Assembly: GCF_002101585.1 (NCBI RefSeq)
Contig: NZ_LQOT01000076.1
Span: 1-64,000 of the forward strand
Reading direction: 5' to 3'
DNA: 64,000 nucleotides
DNA from: Mycolicibacter engbaekii
GTDB lineage: Bacteria; Actinomycetota; Actinomycetes; Mycobacteriales; Mycobacteriaceae
In this document: in pieces, positions 25,005 to 33,468 of the stretch
Numbering within the stretch: the stretch's first letter is position 1
Layout of the letters: each line of letters starts with the position of its first letter
Made by a program: the position numbers and the translations under genes
Notes under the pieces: model-generated
The model's database searches: none
Seen by the model: only the letters and a program-made list of their open reading frames with translations
Told to the model about the DNA's origin: nothing

Positions 25005-26741
25005 ATGGCAACCGTCGCAGACCATGTCGTCGCCACGCTCCACCGCAGCGGGGTGCAACGCATCTTCGGGATTCCCGGCGACAGCCTCAACGGGCTGACC
25101 GACGCGATCCGCCGGGCCGGCGACGTCGCCTGGGAACAGGTGCGCCACGAGGAGTCCGCTGCTTTGGCCGCAGCCGCGGAGGCGGCGCTTCGCGGTCGGC
25201 TGTCGGTGTGCGCCGGCAGTTGCGGGCCCGGCAACCTGCACCTGATCAACGGCCTGTTCGACGCTCATCGCAGCAGGGTGCCGGTGCTGGCGATCGCCGC
25301 TCACATCCCGCTGGCCGAGATCGGCTCCGACTACTTCCAGGAAACCCACCCGCAGGACCTGTTTCGGGAATGCAGCGTCTACTGCGAGCTGATCGGCGGC
25401 CCCCAGCAGGCGCCGCGCATCCTGGAACTGGCGATGCGTGCCGCGGTCGAGGAGAACGACGTCGCCGTCGTGGTGGTACCGGGCGAGATCCTCGGCCACC
25501 GGCTCGACCCGACCGCCTGGGGAGTGCGCCCGGTGCTGCCCACCGCGTCGGTGTGCCACCCCGACGAGCAGGCGCTGCGAGCAGCCGCCGCGATGCTCAA
25601 CGCGGCCGGCAACGTGACCATCCTGGCCGGCGCCGGGGTGGCCGGCGCCCACGACCAGGTGATCGAGCTGGCGCGCACGCTACAGGCACCGATAGTGCAC
25701 GCCCTGCGCGGCAAGGAGTACATCGAATACGACAATCCCTATGACGTCGGCATGACCGGGCTGCTCGGATTCGCCTCCGGCTACAAGGCGATCCGGGAAG
25801 CCGATGTGCTGCTGATGCTCGGCACCGACTTCCCCTACCAGCAGTTCTATCCCGACCGCGCGCAGATCATCCAAGTCGATATCCGTGGCCGCAACCTCGG
25901 CCGGCGCACTCCGATCGACCTCGGGTTACGCGGCCGGGTCGCCGACACCGTGGACGCGTTACGGCCGCTGCTGGTGGCCAAGATCGATTCCGCTCACCTG
26001 GAGAAATCGCTCAAGCACTACCGCAAGACTCGCCGACGGCTCGACGCGCTGGCGTCCAACGATCGGGACCGCACCCCGATACGTCCGGAATACGTTGCGG
26101 CGGTGGCCAATCGGCTGGCTGCCGACGACGCGGTGTTCACCGTCGACGTCGGCTCTCCGGTGGTGTGGGCGGCGCGCTACCTCACCATGAACGGGCCACG
26201 ACGGCTCATCGGGTCGTTCAACCACGGCACCATGGCGTGCGCACTACCGCATGCGATCGGCGCCCAGTCGGTGGACAAACAGCGTCAGGTTGTCGCGTTG
26301 GCCGGCGATGGGGGACTGGCGATGGGGTTCGGTGAGCTGCTCACGCTGATGCAGAATCGCTTACCGGTCAAGGTGATCGTGTTCAACAACTCGTCGCTGA
26401 ACTTCGTCGAGCTGGAGATGAAGGCCGCCGGCATCGTCACTTTCGGAACAGAGTTGACCAATCCGGATTTCAGCGCCGTCGCCGCGGCACTGGGCATGTT
26501 CGGGCGGCGGGTGGAGCAGCCGGCCGACCTCGAGGCGGCACTGACCGACGCCTTCGCCTACGACGGTCCGGCTGTCGTCGACGTGGTGACCGCCCGCCAG
26601 GAGCTGACGATCCCCCCGGCCATCACCGCCGAACAGGCCAAAGGGTTCTCGCTCTATGCGATCCGCACCGTTTTGGCCGGTCGCGGCGACGAACTGCTGG
26701 ATTTGGTGAGCACCAACGTGGCGCGTCGCATCTTGAGCTGA
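25005..26741 (+). CDS. poxB: Pyruvate dehydrogenase (quinone), PoxB-like
   Basis: A 578-residue thiamine-diphosphate enzyme of the pyruvate oxidase/acetolactate synthase family. It has the N-terminal FGIPGDSLNGL with catalytic Glu in RHEESAALAAAAEAAL, the central FAD-type domain (about 190-330) and the TPP motif GDGGLAMGFGELLTLMQ...VIVFNN. Length and the FQETHPQDLFRECSVYCE segment fit PoxB, which decarboxylates pyruvate to acetate and passes electrons to quinone. The ATG follows GAGGAGGACGG. Acetolactate synthase is less likely because IlvB-type sequence features are absent and there is no ilvN neighbour. Confidence 0.92.
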   Translation: MATVADHVVATLHRSGVQRIFGIPGDSLNGLTDAIRRAGDVAWEQVRHEESAALAAAAEAALRGRLSVCAGSCGPGNLHLINGLFDAHRSRVPVLAIAAHIPLAEIGSDYFQETHPQDLFRECSVYCELIGGPQQAPRILELAMRAAVEENDVAVVVVPGEILGHRLDPTAWGVRPVLPTASVCHPDEQALRAAAAMLNAAGNVTILAGAGVAGAHDQVIELARTLQAPIVHALRGKEYIEYDNPYDVGMTGLLGFASGYKAIREADVLLMLGTDFPYQQFYPDRAQIIQVDIRGRNLGRRTPIDLGLRGRVADTVDALRPLLVAKIDSAHLEKSLKHYRKTRRRLDALASNDRDRTPIRPEYVAAVANRLAADDAVFTVDVGSPVVWAARYLTMNGPRRLIGSFNHGTMACALPHAIGAQSVDKQRQVVALAGDGGLAMGFGELLTLMQNRLPVKVIVFNNSSLNFVELEMKAAGIVTFGTELTNPDFSAVAAALGMFGRRVEQPADLEAALTDAFAYDGPAVVDVVTARQELTIPPAITAEQAKGFSLYAIRTVLAGRGDELLDLVSTNVARRILS

Positions 26742-26793
26742 GCCGATCCGGGCGTCGGCCATAAATCTCTTGCACACCGGTCGCAGCGGCCAC

Positions 26794-26799
26794 TAGCCT
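26794..26799 (+). promoter_or_regulatory. Promoter for the Leu/Val leader transcript
   Basis: TTGCAC (26770-26775), an 18-base spacer and TAGCCT (26794-26799) form a good SigA-type promoter. The predicted start at 26806 leaves only three bases before the leader peptide ATG. Confidence 0.7.
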
Positions 26800-26808
26800 G
26801 GTGTGATC

Positions 26809-26853
26809 ATGCGTCATCTTCTCGTAGTAGCCGGCACCCGCAGCGGGGTCTGA
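26809..26853 (+). CDS. Leader peptide MRHLLVVAGTRSGV
   Basis: A 14-codon ORF with adjacent Leu-Leu-Val-Val codons (CTT CTC GTA GTA), of which CTT and GTA are rare at this GC content. It starts three bases after a predicted transcription start and overlaps the 5' arm of a long hairpin reaching 26893. The downstream gene encodes a LeuA allosteric domain. This is the layout of a ribosome-mediated attenuator sensing branched-chain aminoacyl-tRNA, known upstream of leuA and ilv genes in actinobacteria. Function is inferred. Confidence 0.75.
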   Translation: MRHLLVVAGTRSGV

Positions 26854-26893
26854 TCCAAGACCGACCCCCGCTGTGGGTCGGAAGCTACTACCC
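26824..26893 (+). promoter_or_regulatory. Long hairpin overlapping the leader peptide
   Basis: GTAGTAGC (26824-26831), which contains the two Val codons, pairs with GCTACTAC at the 3' side (about 26883-26892). The stem continues with small bulges through CACCCGCAGCGGGG against CCCCCGCTGTGGG. Ribosome position on the Leu/Val codons would decide whether it forms. No T-run follows, so control could be by RNA stability, Rho or access to the downstream site rather than an intrinsic terminator. Confidence 0.65.
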
Positions 26894-26927
26894 GTCGGTC
26901 CCTCTCCCGAGAAGAAAAGACCGCACC

Positions 26928-27395
26928 ATGACCAGCACATCCTTTGCGGACCAATTCCAGACCCGGCTCCCGCGCGAGCTGCAGGATCCGGCCGCCCAGC
27001 TCAGCTGGGACGGTTTCGTGGCGACCTATGGCCGCTGCGCCGGGCCGCTGCGGCTGGGCCGCTGGCGCTGCCTGGACGCCGACCGGCCCGCGGCACGGCT
27101 AGGGCTGCGGGGCCGCACGTACCAGGCGACGATCGCCCTGGGAGACCGAACCGGCACCTGCACCGCGGCGGCGCACGGCCCGCTGGCCGCGCTCACAGAG
27201 ATGCTGTACGAGCGCGGAATCACCTTGGAGATCCTCGGATTTCACCAGCTCGGCTGTGGTAGCGATACGGCGACGTTCATCCACGGCTCCAACGGCCGAG
27301 AGGCGGCCTGGGCGGTGGGCTTCGCACCCGACGCCGGGCGTTCGGCCGTGGAGGCCGTCGTGACGTGCGTCAATCGGCTGTTGACAGCAGCGTGA
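26928..27395 (+). CDS. Stand-alone 2-isopropylmalate synthase regulatory (LeuA dimer) domain protein
   Basis: A 155-residue protein. Residues about 65-150 (QATIALGDRTGTCTAAAHGPLAALTEMLYERGITLEILGF through EAVVTCVNRLL) resemble the C-terminal allosteric domain of LeuA, which binds leucine. The TIM-barrel catalytic domain is absent and the 60-residue N-terminus is unfamiliar. It may bind leucine alone or modulate a full LeuA elsewhere. The leader peptide and hairpin upstream support a link to branched-chain amino acid control. GAGAAG lies ten bases before the ATG. Confidence 0.82.
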   Translation: MTSTSFADQFQTRLPRELQDPAAQLSWDGFVATYGRCAGPLRLGRWRCLDADRPAARLGLRGRTYQATIALGDRTGTCTAAAHGPLAALTEMLYERGITLEILGFHQLGCGSDTATFIHGSNGREAAWAVGFAPDAGRSAVEAVVTCVNRLLTAA

Positions 27396-27426
27396 ACGAC
27401 GTCTGCGTGGCGGGCCGCGTCCGGAA

Positions 27427-28905
27427 CTACAGTCGGCGCAAGACGATCGGCATCCCATCCGCCGGAACGGGCATGCCGCTGTAGTCCCAGCGTGTCTCAT
27501 AGCCGGGACGCGGCAACTCCAGCCGGTACCGTCGTAGCAACCGGTGCAGGATCGCCTTGACTTCGAGGCGGCCGAAGGTCATGCCGATGCACTTGTGCGC
27601 ACCGCCGCCGAACGGACTGAACGCGTAGCGGTGCCGCTTGTGCTCGCTACGGGGTTCGGTGAACCTGTCTGGGTCGAATTTCATTGGATCCGTCCACAAC
27701 TCAGGAAGACGGTGGTTCACCCCGGGGTAGGCGATGACATGGGTGCCTTGAGGCAGGAAGTAGCCCAGGAGTTCGGTGTCGCGGACGGTCTGGCGCATAG
27801 CCCACTGCACCGGCGTCACCAGGCGGATCGACTCGTCCATCACCAAATCCAGCGATTCCAGCTTCTCCAGAGACTCGATGTCGAGTGGTCCGTCGCCCAG
27901 GCGATCCGATTCGTCGCGGCAGCGTTGCTGCCATTCCGGGTTGCGGGCGAGGTTATAGACCATGGAGGTCGCTGCCGACGTCGACGTGTCGTGGGCTGCC
28001 ATCATCAAAAAAATCATGTGGTTGACGATGTCGGTGTCGGAGAACCGGTTGCCTGCCTCGTCTTCGGCGTAGCACAGCGCCGTGAGCAGGTCGTCGCCCT
28101 CTTTGCCGCGGTGCTCCTGGACCCGGGCGGTGAAGTAGTCCTCCAGGAGGGCACGGGCCCTGAGGCCACGCCACCAGGCGAAGGGCGGCACGCTGGTTCG
28201 GATCACTGCGTTGCCGGAGCGGGTGGTCGTGGTGAAGGCCTTGTTGACCTTCGTGACCAGCTCATGGTCGGTGCCCGGCTCGTGCCCCATGAACACCAGC
28301 GCGGCGATGTCGAGGGTGAGTTCCTTCATCGCTGGGTGGAGCAGGAAGCGCGAGTCATCGGTGACCCAATCGTCGGCAATCACCTTGGAGGCGACCCGGT
28401 CGATCTGTTCGACGTAGTTGACGAGGCGGGGGCGTACGAATGCCTCCTGCATGATCCTCCGATGGAACAGGTGTTCCTCGAAGTCCAGCAGCATCAGCCC
28501 CCGCCTGAAGAACGGCCCGATCACCGGGACCCATCCCTTTTGCGAATAGTCCTTGTTGCGGTTGGAGTAGATGACCTGTGCCGCATCGGGTCCCAGCGCT
28601 GCGACGGTGGGCAAGACGGGCGAGTCACCGAACAACACTGGGCCGTGAATGTGGTACTGGCGCATGAGGTAGTCCGGGCCGCCGCGCAGCCACTCAACCA
28701 TGTGCCCCAAGATCGGCAGCCCGGCGTCGCCGACGACCGGCTTGAGGCCACTGCCCGGGGGAGGCTCGGCGAGCTTCTTCTCCGGGAACTCCGTATTCAA
28801 CAGCCGCTTTTCCAGCGCCCCCATGCCGGGGAAGTTGTTGAACGACGGCGTGAACCGGCGCTTGGCCTGGTCGATCAGATACTGCGGCGTGCTGATCGTC
28901 GTCAC
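27427..28905 (-). CDS. Cytochrome P450 CYP136, copy 1
   Basis: A 492-residue P450, the length of CYP136 of M. tuberculosis (Rv3059). I-helix MMAAHDTSTSAATSM, ExxR in ESIRLV and heme loop FSPFGGGAHKCIGMTFGRLE are intact. The N-terminus AKRRFTPSFNNFPGMG and PPPGSGLKPVVGDAGLPILGHM are CYP136 hallmarks. Physiological substrate unknown. It is the downstream member of a tandem pair, by eye about two-thirds identical to copy 2, and has its own upstream operator copy (28972-28985). It is convergent with the LeuA-domain gene. Confidence 0.94.
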   Translation of the reverse strand: MTTISTPQYLIDQAKRRFTPSFNNFPGMGALEKRLLNTEFPEKKLAEPPPGSGLKPVVGDAGLPILGHMVEWLRGGPDYLMRQYHIHGPVLFGDSPVLPTVAALGPDAAQVIYSNRNKDYSQKGWVPVIGPFFRRGLMLLDFEEHLFHRRIMQEAFVRPRLVNYVEQIDRVASKVIADDWVTDDSRFLLHPAMKELTLDIAALVFMGHEPGTDHELVTKVNKAFTTTTRSGNAVIRTSVPPFAWWRGLRARALLEDYFTARVQEHRGKEGDDLLTALCYAEDEAGNRFSDTDIVNHMIFLMMAAHDTSTSAATSMVYNLARNPEWQQRCRDESDRLGDGPLDIESLEKLESLDLVMDESIRLVTPVQWAMRQTVRDTELLGYFLPQGTHVIAYPGVNHRLPELWTDPMKFDPDRFTEPRSEHKRHRYAFSPFGGGAHKCIGMTFGRLEVKAILHRLLRRYRLELPRPGYETRWDYSGMPVPADGMPIVLRRL

Positions 28906-28971
28906 TGACGCTCCTTTGACGCGCCCGACAGGCTGTGGCGCCCGTCACTTTCGCCAATCTTTGGGTCAAAG

Positions 28972-28985
28972 TTGACGACTGTCAA
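28972..28985. promoter_or_regulatory. TetR-type operator, CYP136 copy 1
   Basis: TTGACGACTGTCAA is a palindrome TTGAC-N4-GTCAA, about 67 bases upstream of the copy 1 start. The surrounding bases (GTCACTT..., and AAG after the site) also match the copy 2 upstream region, so the operator was duplicated with the gene. Confidence 0.75.
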
Positions 28986-29067
28986 GGCTGATCGCAGCGT
29001 GGCGATGCGCGACGTCCCGTGTCACGTGGCGCGGGCGTGTCAGGAGCTGATGTGCCAGGTGCGGGAG

Positions 29068-30543
29068 CTAGAGCCGGCGCAGCACGATCGGCATCCCGTC
29101 CATCGGGATGGGCATGCCGCCGTAGTCCCAGCGCGGCTGGTAGCCCGGGTGGGCCAGCTCGATCCGGTACTGGCGCAGCAACCGGTGCAGCACCGTCTTG
29201 ATCTCGAGGCGGCCGAACACCATCCCGATGCACTTGTGGGCACCGCCGCCGAACGGGGCCCAGGCGTAGCGGTGCTTCTTGTGCTCTGAGCGCGGCTCGA
29301 GGAACCGCTCGGGGTCGAACTGCCGCGGGTTGGTGTAGAGCTCGGGCAGCCAGTGGTTCATCCCGGGCCAGGTGACCACGTTGGTGCCGGCCGGCACGTA
29401 GTAGCCCAGCAGGTCGGTGTCGCGCACGGTTTGGCGCATGTTGAACGGCAGCGGGGTCACCAGCCGCAGCGACTCGTCCATCACCAGGTCGAGGGTCTCC
29501 AGCTTTTCCAGGGCCTCGATGTCCAGCGGCGCGTCGCCGTGCCGCGCCGATTCGTCCCGAGCCCGGTCCTGCCAGTCCTGGTGGGCGGCCAGGTGGTAGA
29601 TCATGGTGGTCACGGTCGAGGTGGTGGTGTCGTGAGCAGCCATCATCAGGAAGATCATGTGGTTGACGATGTCTTCGTCGGAGAAGCTGTTGCCGTCCTC
29701 ATCCGCGGTGTGACAGAGCACCGTCAGCATGTCGGTGCCCTCGGCGTTACGGCGCTCCTTGACCCGCTCGACGAAGTACTCCTCGAGCAGCTTGCGGCCC
29801 TGCAGACCCTGCCACCATTTGAACGGCGGCAGCCCGGTGCGGATGATCGCGCCGCCGGCCCGGGTGGTCTGCTCGAAGGCGCGGTTGACCTTGGTGACCA
29901 GCTGGTGATCGCTGCCCGGCTCGTGGCCCATGAACACCACCGACGCGACGTCGAGGGTCAGTTCCTTCATGGCCGGGTACACCAGGAAGCGGTTGTCGTC
30001 GGTGGGCCAGTCGGCCACGATCGCCGAGGCCACCCGGTCGATGTCCTCGACGTAGCTGGCCAGCCGGGGCCGGGTGAAGGCGGACTGCATGATCCGCCGG
30101 TGCGCCATGTGCTCGTCGAACTCCAGCATCATCAGGCCGCGGTTGAAGAACGGCCCGATCACCGGGAGCCAGCCCTTCTGCGAAAAGTCCTTGTTCTTGT
30201 TGGTGAAGATGGTCTGGGTGGCGTCAGGCCCCAGCGCGACGATCGACGGCAGGATGGGCGAGTCGGCGAAGGTGATCGGTCCGCGCGTGTTGTACAGGTG
30301 CAGCGGGAAGTCCGGGCCCTGGCGGAACATCTCGACGATGTGGCCCAGCAGCGGCAGACCGGAGTCGCCGACGATGGGCTTGAGGCCGCTGCCCGCCGGC
30401 GGAGCCGCCAACGTCTTCTGCGGCCAGTCGACCGACATCAGCCGCTTTTCCAGCAACCCCATCCCGGGGATGGTGTTGACTGTGGGGACGAAGCGACGCT
30501 TAGCCTGGTCCAGCAGGTAACGCGGCGTGCTGATCGTGGTCAC
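29068..30543 (-). CDS. Cytochrome P450 CYP136, copy 2
   Basis: A 491-residue CYP136-type P450 with MMAAHDTTTSTVTTM, ExxR in ESLRLV and heme loop WAPFGGGAHKCIGMVFGRLE. It diverges from the TetR gene, the position of the single cyp136 (Rv3059) next to Rv3058c in M. tuberculosis, so this is the positional orthologue while copy 1 is probably the duplicate. Differences from copy 1 cluster in the N-terminal 60 residues and the F-G region (about 195-260), where substrate contacts lie, which would allow divergence in specificity. Confidence 0.94.
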   Translation of the reverse strand: MTTISTPRYLLDQAKRRFVPTVNTIPGMGLLEKRLMSVDWPQKTLAAPPAGSGLKPIVGDSGLPLLGHIVEMFRQGPDFPLHLYNTRGPITFADSPILPSIVALGPDATQTIFTNKNKDFSQKGWLPVIGPFFNRGLMMLEFDEHMAHRRIMQSAFTRPRLASYVEDIDRVASAIVADWPTDDNRFLVYPAMKELTLDVASVVFMGHEPGSDHQLVTKVNRAFEQTTRAGGAIIRTGLPPFKWWQGLQGRKLLEEYFVERVKERRNAEGTDMLTVLCHTADEDGNSFSDEDIVNHMIFLMMAAHDTTTSTVTTMIYHLAAHQDWQDRARDESARHGDAPLDIEALEKLETLDLVMDESLRLVTPLPFNMRQTVRDTDLLGYYVPAGTNVVTWPGMNHWLPELYTNPRQFDPERFLEPRSEHKKHRYAWAPFGGGAHKCIGMVFGRLEIKTVLHRLLRQYRIELAHPGYQPRWDYGGMPIPMDGMPIVLRRL

Positions 30544-30610
30544 AAACGCTCCTTAACAGCCCGGACGGAATTGTGGTAACCGTCACTTGGCCCCCATCCT
30601 TGGATTAAAA

Positions 30611-30624
30611 TTGACGCCTGTCAA
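30611..30624. promoter_or_regulatory. TetR-type operator, CYP136 copy 2 / tetR
   Basis: TTGACGCCTGTCAA has the same TTGAC-N4-GTCAA palindrome as the site upstream of copy 1. It lies between the divergent P450 and TetR genes, 18 bases before the tetR GTG, so it can control both. Confidence 0.78.
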
Positions 30625-30642
30625 GTTTGAATCCGGTGCGGC

Positions 30643-31311
30643 GTGATGCAAGGTGCAAAGGTGAACACTGAGGATGACGTGGGCGGGCGGTCTTCCGACG
30701 ATCAGCCGATGCGGCGGGGCGACAAGCAACGTCAGGCGATAGTTCAGGCGGTACGGGAACTGCTGGAGGAAAAGCCCTTCGCGGAACTGTCCGTGAGCAC
30801 CATCAGCGACCGGGCCGGGGTGGCCCGCTCGGGGTTCTACTTCTACTTCGACTCCAAGTACGCGGTACTGGCGCAGATCCTGGCCGAGGCCACCCATGAG
30901 CTCGAAGAACTGACGCACTACTTCGCGCCGCGGGGCGCTGACGAGTCACCGGCGGAGTTCGCGCGGCGCATGGTGGGCAGTGCGGCAGCGGTCTATGCCC
31001 ACAACGACCCGGTGATGTCGGCGTGCAACACCGCGCGCAACAGCGACGCCGAGATCCGCGAGTTGCTCGACGCCCAGATCGACGCGGTGATCGACCAGGT
31101 CGTCGCGGTGATCACCGACGAGATGGCCGCCGGGACGGCGAATCCGATCAGTACCGACATCCCGGCGCTGGTGCGCACCCTGGCGGCCACCACCGGCTAC
31201 ATGCTCTCCGGCGACAGCGCGTTCCTGGGTCCCTCCGGGGATGTGGGTCGTGGGGTGGAGGTGCTCGAGGCACTGTGGCGCAACGCCCTGTGGGGCGGCC
31301 GCGAGGATTAG
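30643..31311 (+). CDS. TetR family regulator (Rv3058c-like)
   Basis: A 222-residue TetR/AcrR repressor. The HTH is in the N-terminal part (IVQAVRELLEEKPFAELSVSTISDRAGVARSGFYFYFDSKYAVLAQ); the rest is an all-helical ligand domain. Gene order (cyp136, TetR, SDR) matches Rv3059-Rv3058c-Rv3057c of M. tuberculosis. It likely represses itself and both P450 copies through the TTGAC-N4-GTCAA sites. Start choice is open: GTG 30643, ATG 30646 or GTG 30661 are in frame. Confidence 0.92.
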   Translation: MMQGAKVNTEDDVGGRSSDDQPMRRGDKQRQAIVQAVRELLEEKPFAELSVSTISDRAGVARSGFYFYFDSKYAVLAQILAEATHELEELTHYFAPRGADESPAEFARRMVGSAAAVYAHNDPVMSACNTARNSDAEIRELLDAQIDAVIDQVVAVITDEMAAGTANPISTDIPALVRTLAATTGYMLSGDSAFLGPSGDVGRGVEVLEALWRNALWGGRED

Positions 31312-31377
31312 GCGCCGCCGCCCAAGCGTGCCGCCGTGTCCCCGGGGGATCGGGGCAGTCGTGCGCGATACCGCCGG

Positions 31378-31383
31378 TATCGT
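31378..31383 (+). promoter_or_regulatory. -10 box TATCGT for SDR gene
   Basis: TATCGT predicts a start at about 31390, two bases before the SDR ATG, giving a near-leaderless transcript separate from tetR. Confidence 0.45.
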
Positions 31384-31391
31384 CTGCAACC

Positions 31392-32267
31392 ATGACACGC
31401 CTAGGGCAGTACTATCGGGGAAAGCGGTGCTTCATCACCGGCGCGGCGAGCGGGATCGGCCGGGCCACCGCGCTGCGGCTGGCGGAGTACGGCGCGGAGC
31501 TGTACCTGACCGACCGCAACGCCGAAGGCCTGGCGGAGACCGTCGCCGACGCCCGGGCCCTGGGCGCGCTGGTGCCCGAGCACCGGGCGATCGACGTCGC
31601 CGACTACGACGCTGTCGCCGCCTTCGCCGAAGACATCCATGCGCGGCACCCCGCCATGGACGTCGTGATGAACATTGCCGGGGTGTCGGCGTGGGGGACC
31701 GTCGACCGGTTGACTCACCAGCAGTGGCGAAAGATGGTCGACATCAACCTGATGGGCCCGATCCACGTCATCGAGTCATTCTTGCCGCAGATGGTCGCCG
31801 GCGGCCGCGGCGGCCATCTGGTCAATGTGTCCTCAGCGGCCGGAATCGTGGCCTTGCCCTGGCACGCCGCCTATTCCGCCAGCAAGTACGGCCTGCGCGG
31901 AGTGTCGGAGGTACTGCGCTTTGACCTGGCCCGTCACAAGATCGGGGTGTCGGTGGTGGTTCCCGGCGCGGTCAAGACCGGGCTGGTCAACACCGTCGAG
32001 ATCGCCGGCGTGGACCGCGAGGACCCGCACGTGGAGAAGTGGGTGGGCCGTTTTGCCGGTCATGCCGTGTCACCGGAGAAGGCGGCGGACAAGATACTGG
32101 CCGGGGTGGCGCGCAATCGCTACCTGGTCTACACCTCCGGCGACATCCGGGCGCTGTATGCCTTCAAACGGCTGGCCTGGCTGCCCTACAGCGTGGCCAT
32201 GCGCCAGGCGAACGCCCTGTTCAGCCGGGCGCTGCGGCCGTCGCGGCCGGCCCTGCCCGGTTCCTGA
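31392..32267 (+). CDS. SDR (Rv3057c-like)
   Basis: A 291-residue SDR with TGAASGIGRA, NIAG in VVMNIAGVSAWG, catalytic Ser in VNVSSAAGIVALPW and YSASK. Asp after beta-2 (YLTDRNAE) suggests NAD. The C-terminal 40 residues (ALYAFKRLAWLPYSVAMRQANALFSRALRPSRP) are basic and partly hydrophobic, suggesting membrane contact. It follows the TetR gene as Rv3057c follows Rv3058c. It may act on the CYP136 product, which is inference from neighbourhood. ATG 31392 gives the correct N-terminus. Confidence 0.9.
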   Translation: MTRLGQYYRGKRCFITGAASGIGRATALRLAEYGAELYLTDRNAEGLAETVADARALGALVPEHRAIDVADYDAVAAFAEDIHARHPAMDVVMNIAGVSAWGTVDRLTHQQWRKMVDINLMGPIHVIESFLPQMVAGGRGGHLVNVSSAAGIVALPWHAAYSASKYGLRGVSEVLRFDLARHKIGVSVVVPGAVKTGLVNTVEIAGVDREDPHVEKWVGRFAGHAVSPEKAADKILAGVARNRYLVYTSGDIRALYAFKRLAWLPYSVAMRQANALFSRALRPSRPALPGS

Positions 32268-32292
32268 TCCGCGCAACCTGCGCCCAGGAACC

Positions 32293-33468
32293 TCAGCGGC
32301 TGCCCCAGTCCCACGCCGGGGTGTTGAGCAGGCCCAACCCGGCGACCCGCGTCTCGCCGAAGTCCTTGTACACCTCGATCTCGGCGGTGTCGTGGCGGTC
32401 GGCCTCGGCTACGGGCACCGCCCCGAGCAGCTCAGGCATGGTGCGCGCGTGGGTGACCACCACGACCTGGGTTCGTCCCGCTGCGGCCCGGATGAGCTCG
32501 GTCAGCGGTGCCACCAGGTCGGGATGCAGGGAGGTCTCCGGCTCGTTGAGCACCATCAGCGACGGTGGCTGCGGACTCAGCAGCGCGGCGGCCCACAGCA
32601 GGAAGCGCAGGGTGCCGTCGGAGAGCTCCGCGGCCCGCAGCGGCCGCAGCATGCCCCGTTGCCGCAGCTGCAGGTCGAACAGGCCGTCGTGCGAGCTCAC
32701 CGCGAGTGTCGCGCCGTCGAAGGCCGTCGCCACCGCGCGGGCCAGGGCGTCGTCGCCGGATTCGATGATGGTCTGCACCGCCGCGGCCAGGTCGACGCCG
32801 TCGCCGGCGAGGACCGGGGTGCGGGTCCCCACCTGTGGCCGGCGCACCGGCGCGCCGGCGTCCACCCGGAAGCCGTCATAAAAGCGCCAATCCCGCAGGC
32901 GGTCGCGGACCGCGGCCAGCTCTGGATGTGCGGCGGGGTGGGCGAATTCGGCGAGCACGCTGCGATAGGCGGGCAGGATCCGGGAGAGTTCCTGGTCACC
33001 GGAGTCGGTGCTGGCGTGGGCATAGGCCCGGGTACGGCTCACCAACGTGGCGCCGCGCCGTGGCACCGGACCGGCGAAGACCACCTCACGCTTGATCTCC
33101 GGATCATGGGCGAACGCCGAATCGGCGCCCGACTGCGGTAGACCCAGATCGACCAGGTAGCCGAAGTCGTCGGAGGCAAAGCCCAGCTCCAACGAGACAG
33201 GCCGGGTTCGGCGGGTGCCCTGCTCGACTCCGCTGCGTCGCGCTTCGCCGAGTTGCTCCGGACCGGCCCACAGCACCGACTCCAGGCCGCCCTCGCGGGC
33301 CAGGGAGCCGATCACCTCGCCCCGGCCGCAATCGGCCAGTAACCGCAGCGAGCGGTAGAGCGACGATTTGCCGGTGCCGTTGGCCCCCGTGACGACGGTG
33401 AGCCGGTGCAGCGGCAGGACCACCTCGCGAAGCGAGCGGTACCCGCGTACCGCGACGGTGGACAGCAT
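32293..33468 (-). CDS. AAA-family ATPase, RecF/OLD-like without TOPRIM
   Basis: A 391-residue SMC-like ATPase: Walker A VTGANGTGKSSLYRSL at residue about 26, then a variable insert, ABC-like signature LSDGTLRFL and Walker B LMVLNEPETSLHPDL, where Asn stands at the usual Asp position. A terminal His appears in VVVTHARTMPELL. There is no C-terminal nuclease or TOPRIM domain, so it is not a full OLD protein. Such single-protein AAA_21 ATPases occur in defence and repair contexts, but no toxin or nuclease partner is adjacent. Confidence 0.85.
   Translation of the reverse strand: MLSTVAVRGYRSLREVVLPLHRLTVVTGANGTGKSSLYRSLRLLADCGRGEVIGSLAREGGLESVLWAGPEQLGEARRSGVEQGTRRTRPVSLELGFASDDFGYLVDLGLPQSGADSAFAHDPEIKREVVFAGPVPRRGATLVSRTRAYAHASTDSGDQELSRILPAYRSVLAEFAHPAAHPELAAVRDRLRDWRFYDGFRVDAGAPVRRPQVGTRTPVLAGDGVDLAAAVQTIIESGDDALARAVATAFDGATLAVSSHDGLFDLQLRQRGMLRPLRAAELSDGTLRFLLWAAALLSPQPPSLMVLNEPETSLHPDLVAPLTELIRAAAGRTQVVVVTHARTMPELLGAVPVAEADRHDTAEIEVYKDFGETRVAGLGLLNTPAWDWGSR

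Noticed and set aside
24978..26741. Acetolactate synthase large subunit instead of PoxB
   Set aside because: The product resembles pyruvate oxidases in length and active-site segments, and there is no ilvN or ilvC nearby, although the LeuA-domain gene downstream made it worth considering.
26742..26927. A T-box riboswitch before the LeuA-domain gene
   Set aside because: No T-box sequence or specifier-loop layout is visible; the short ORF with Leu/Val codons explains the region better.
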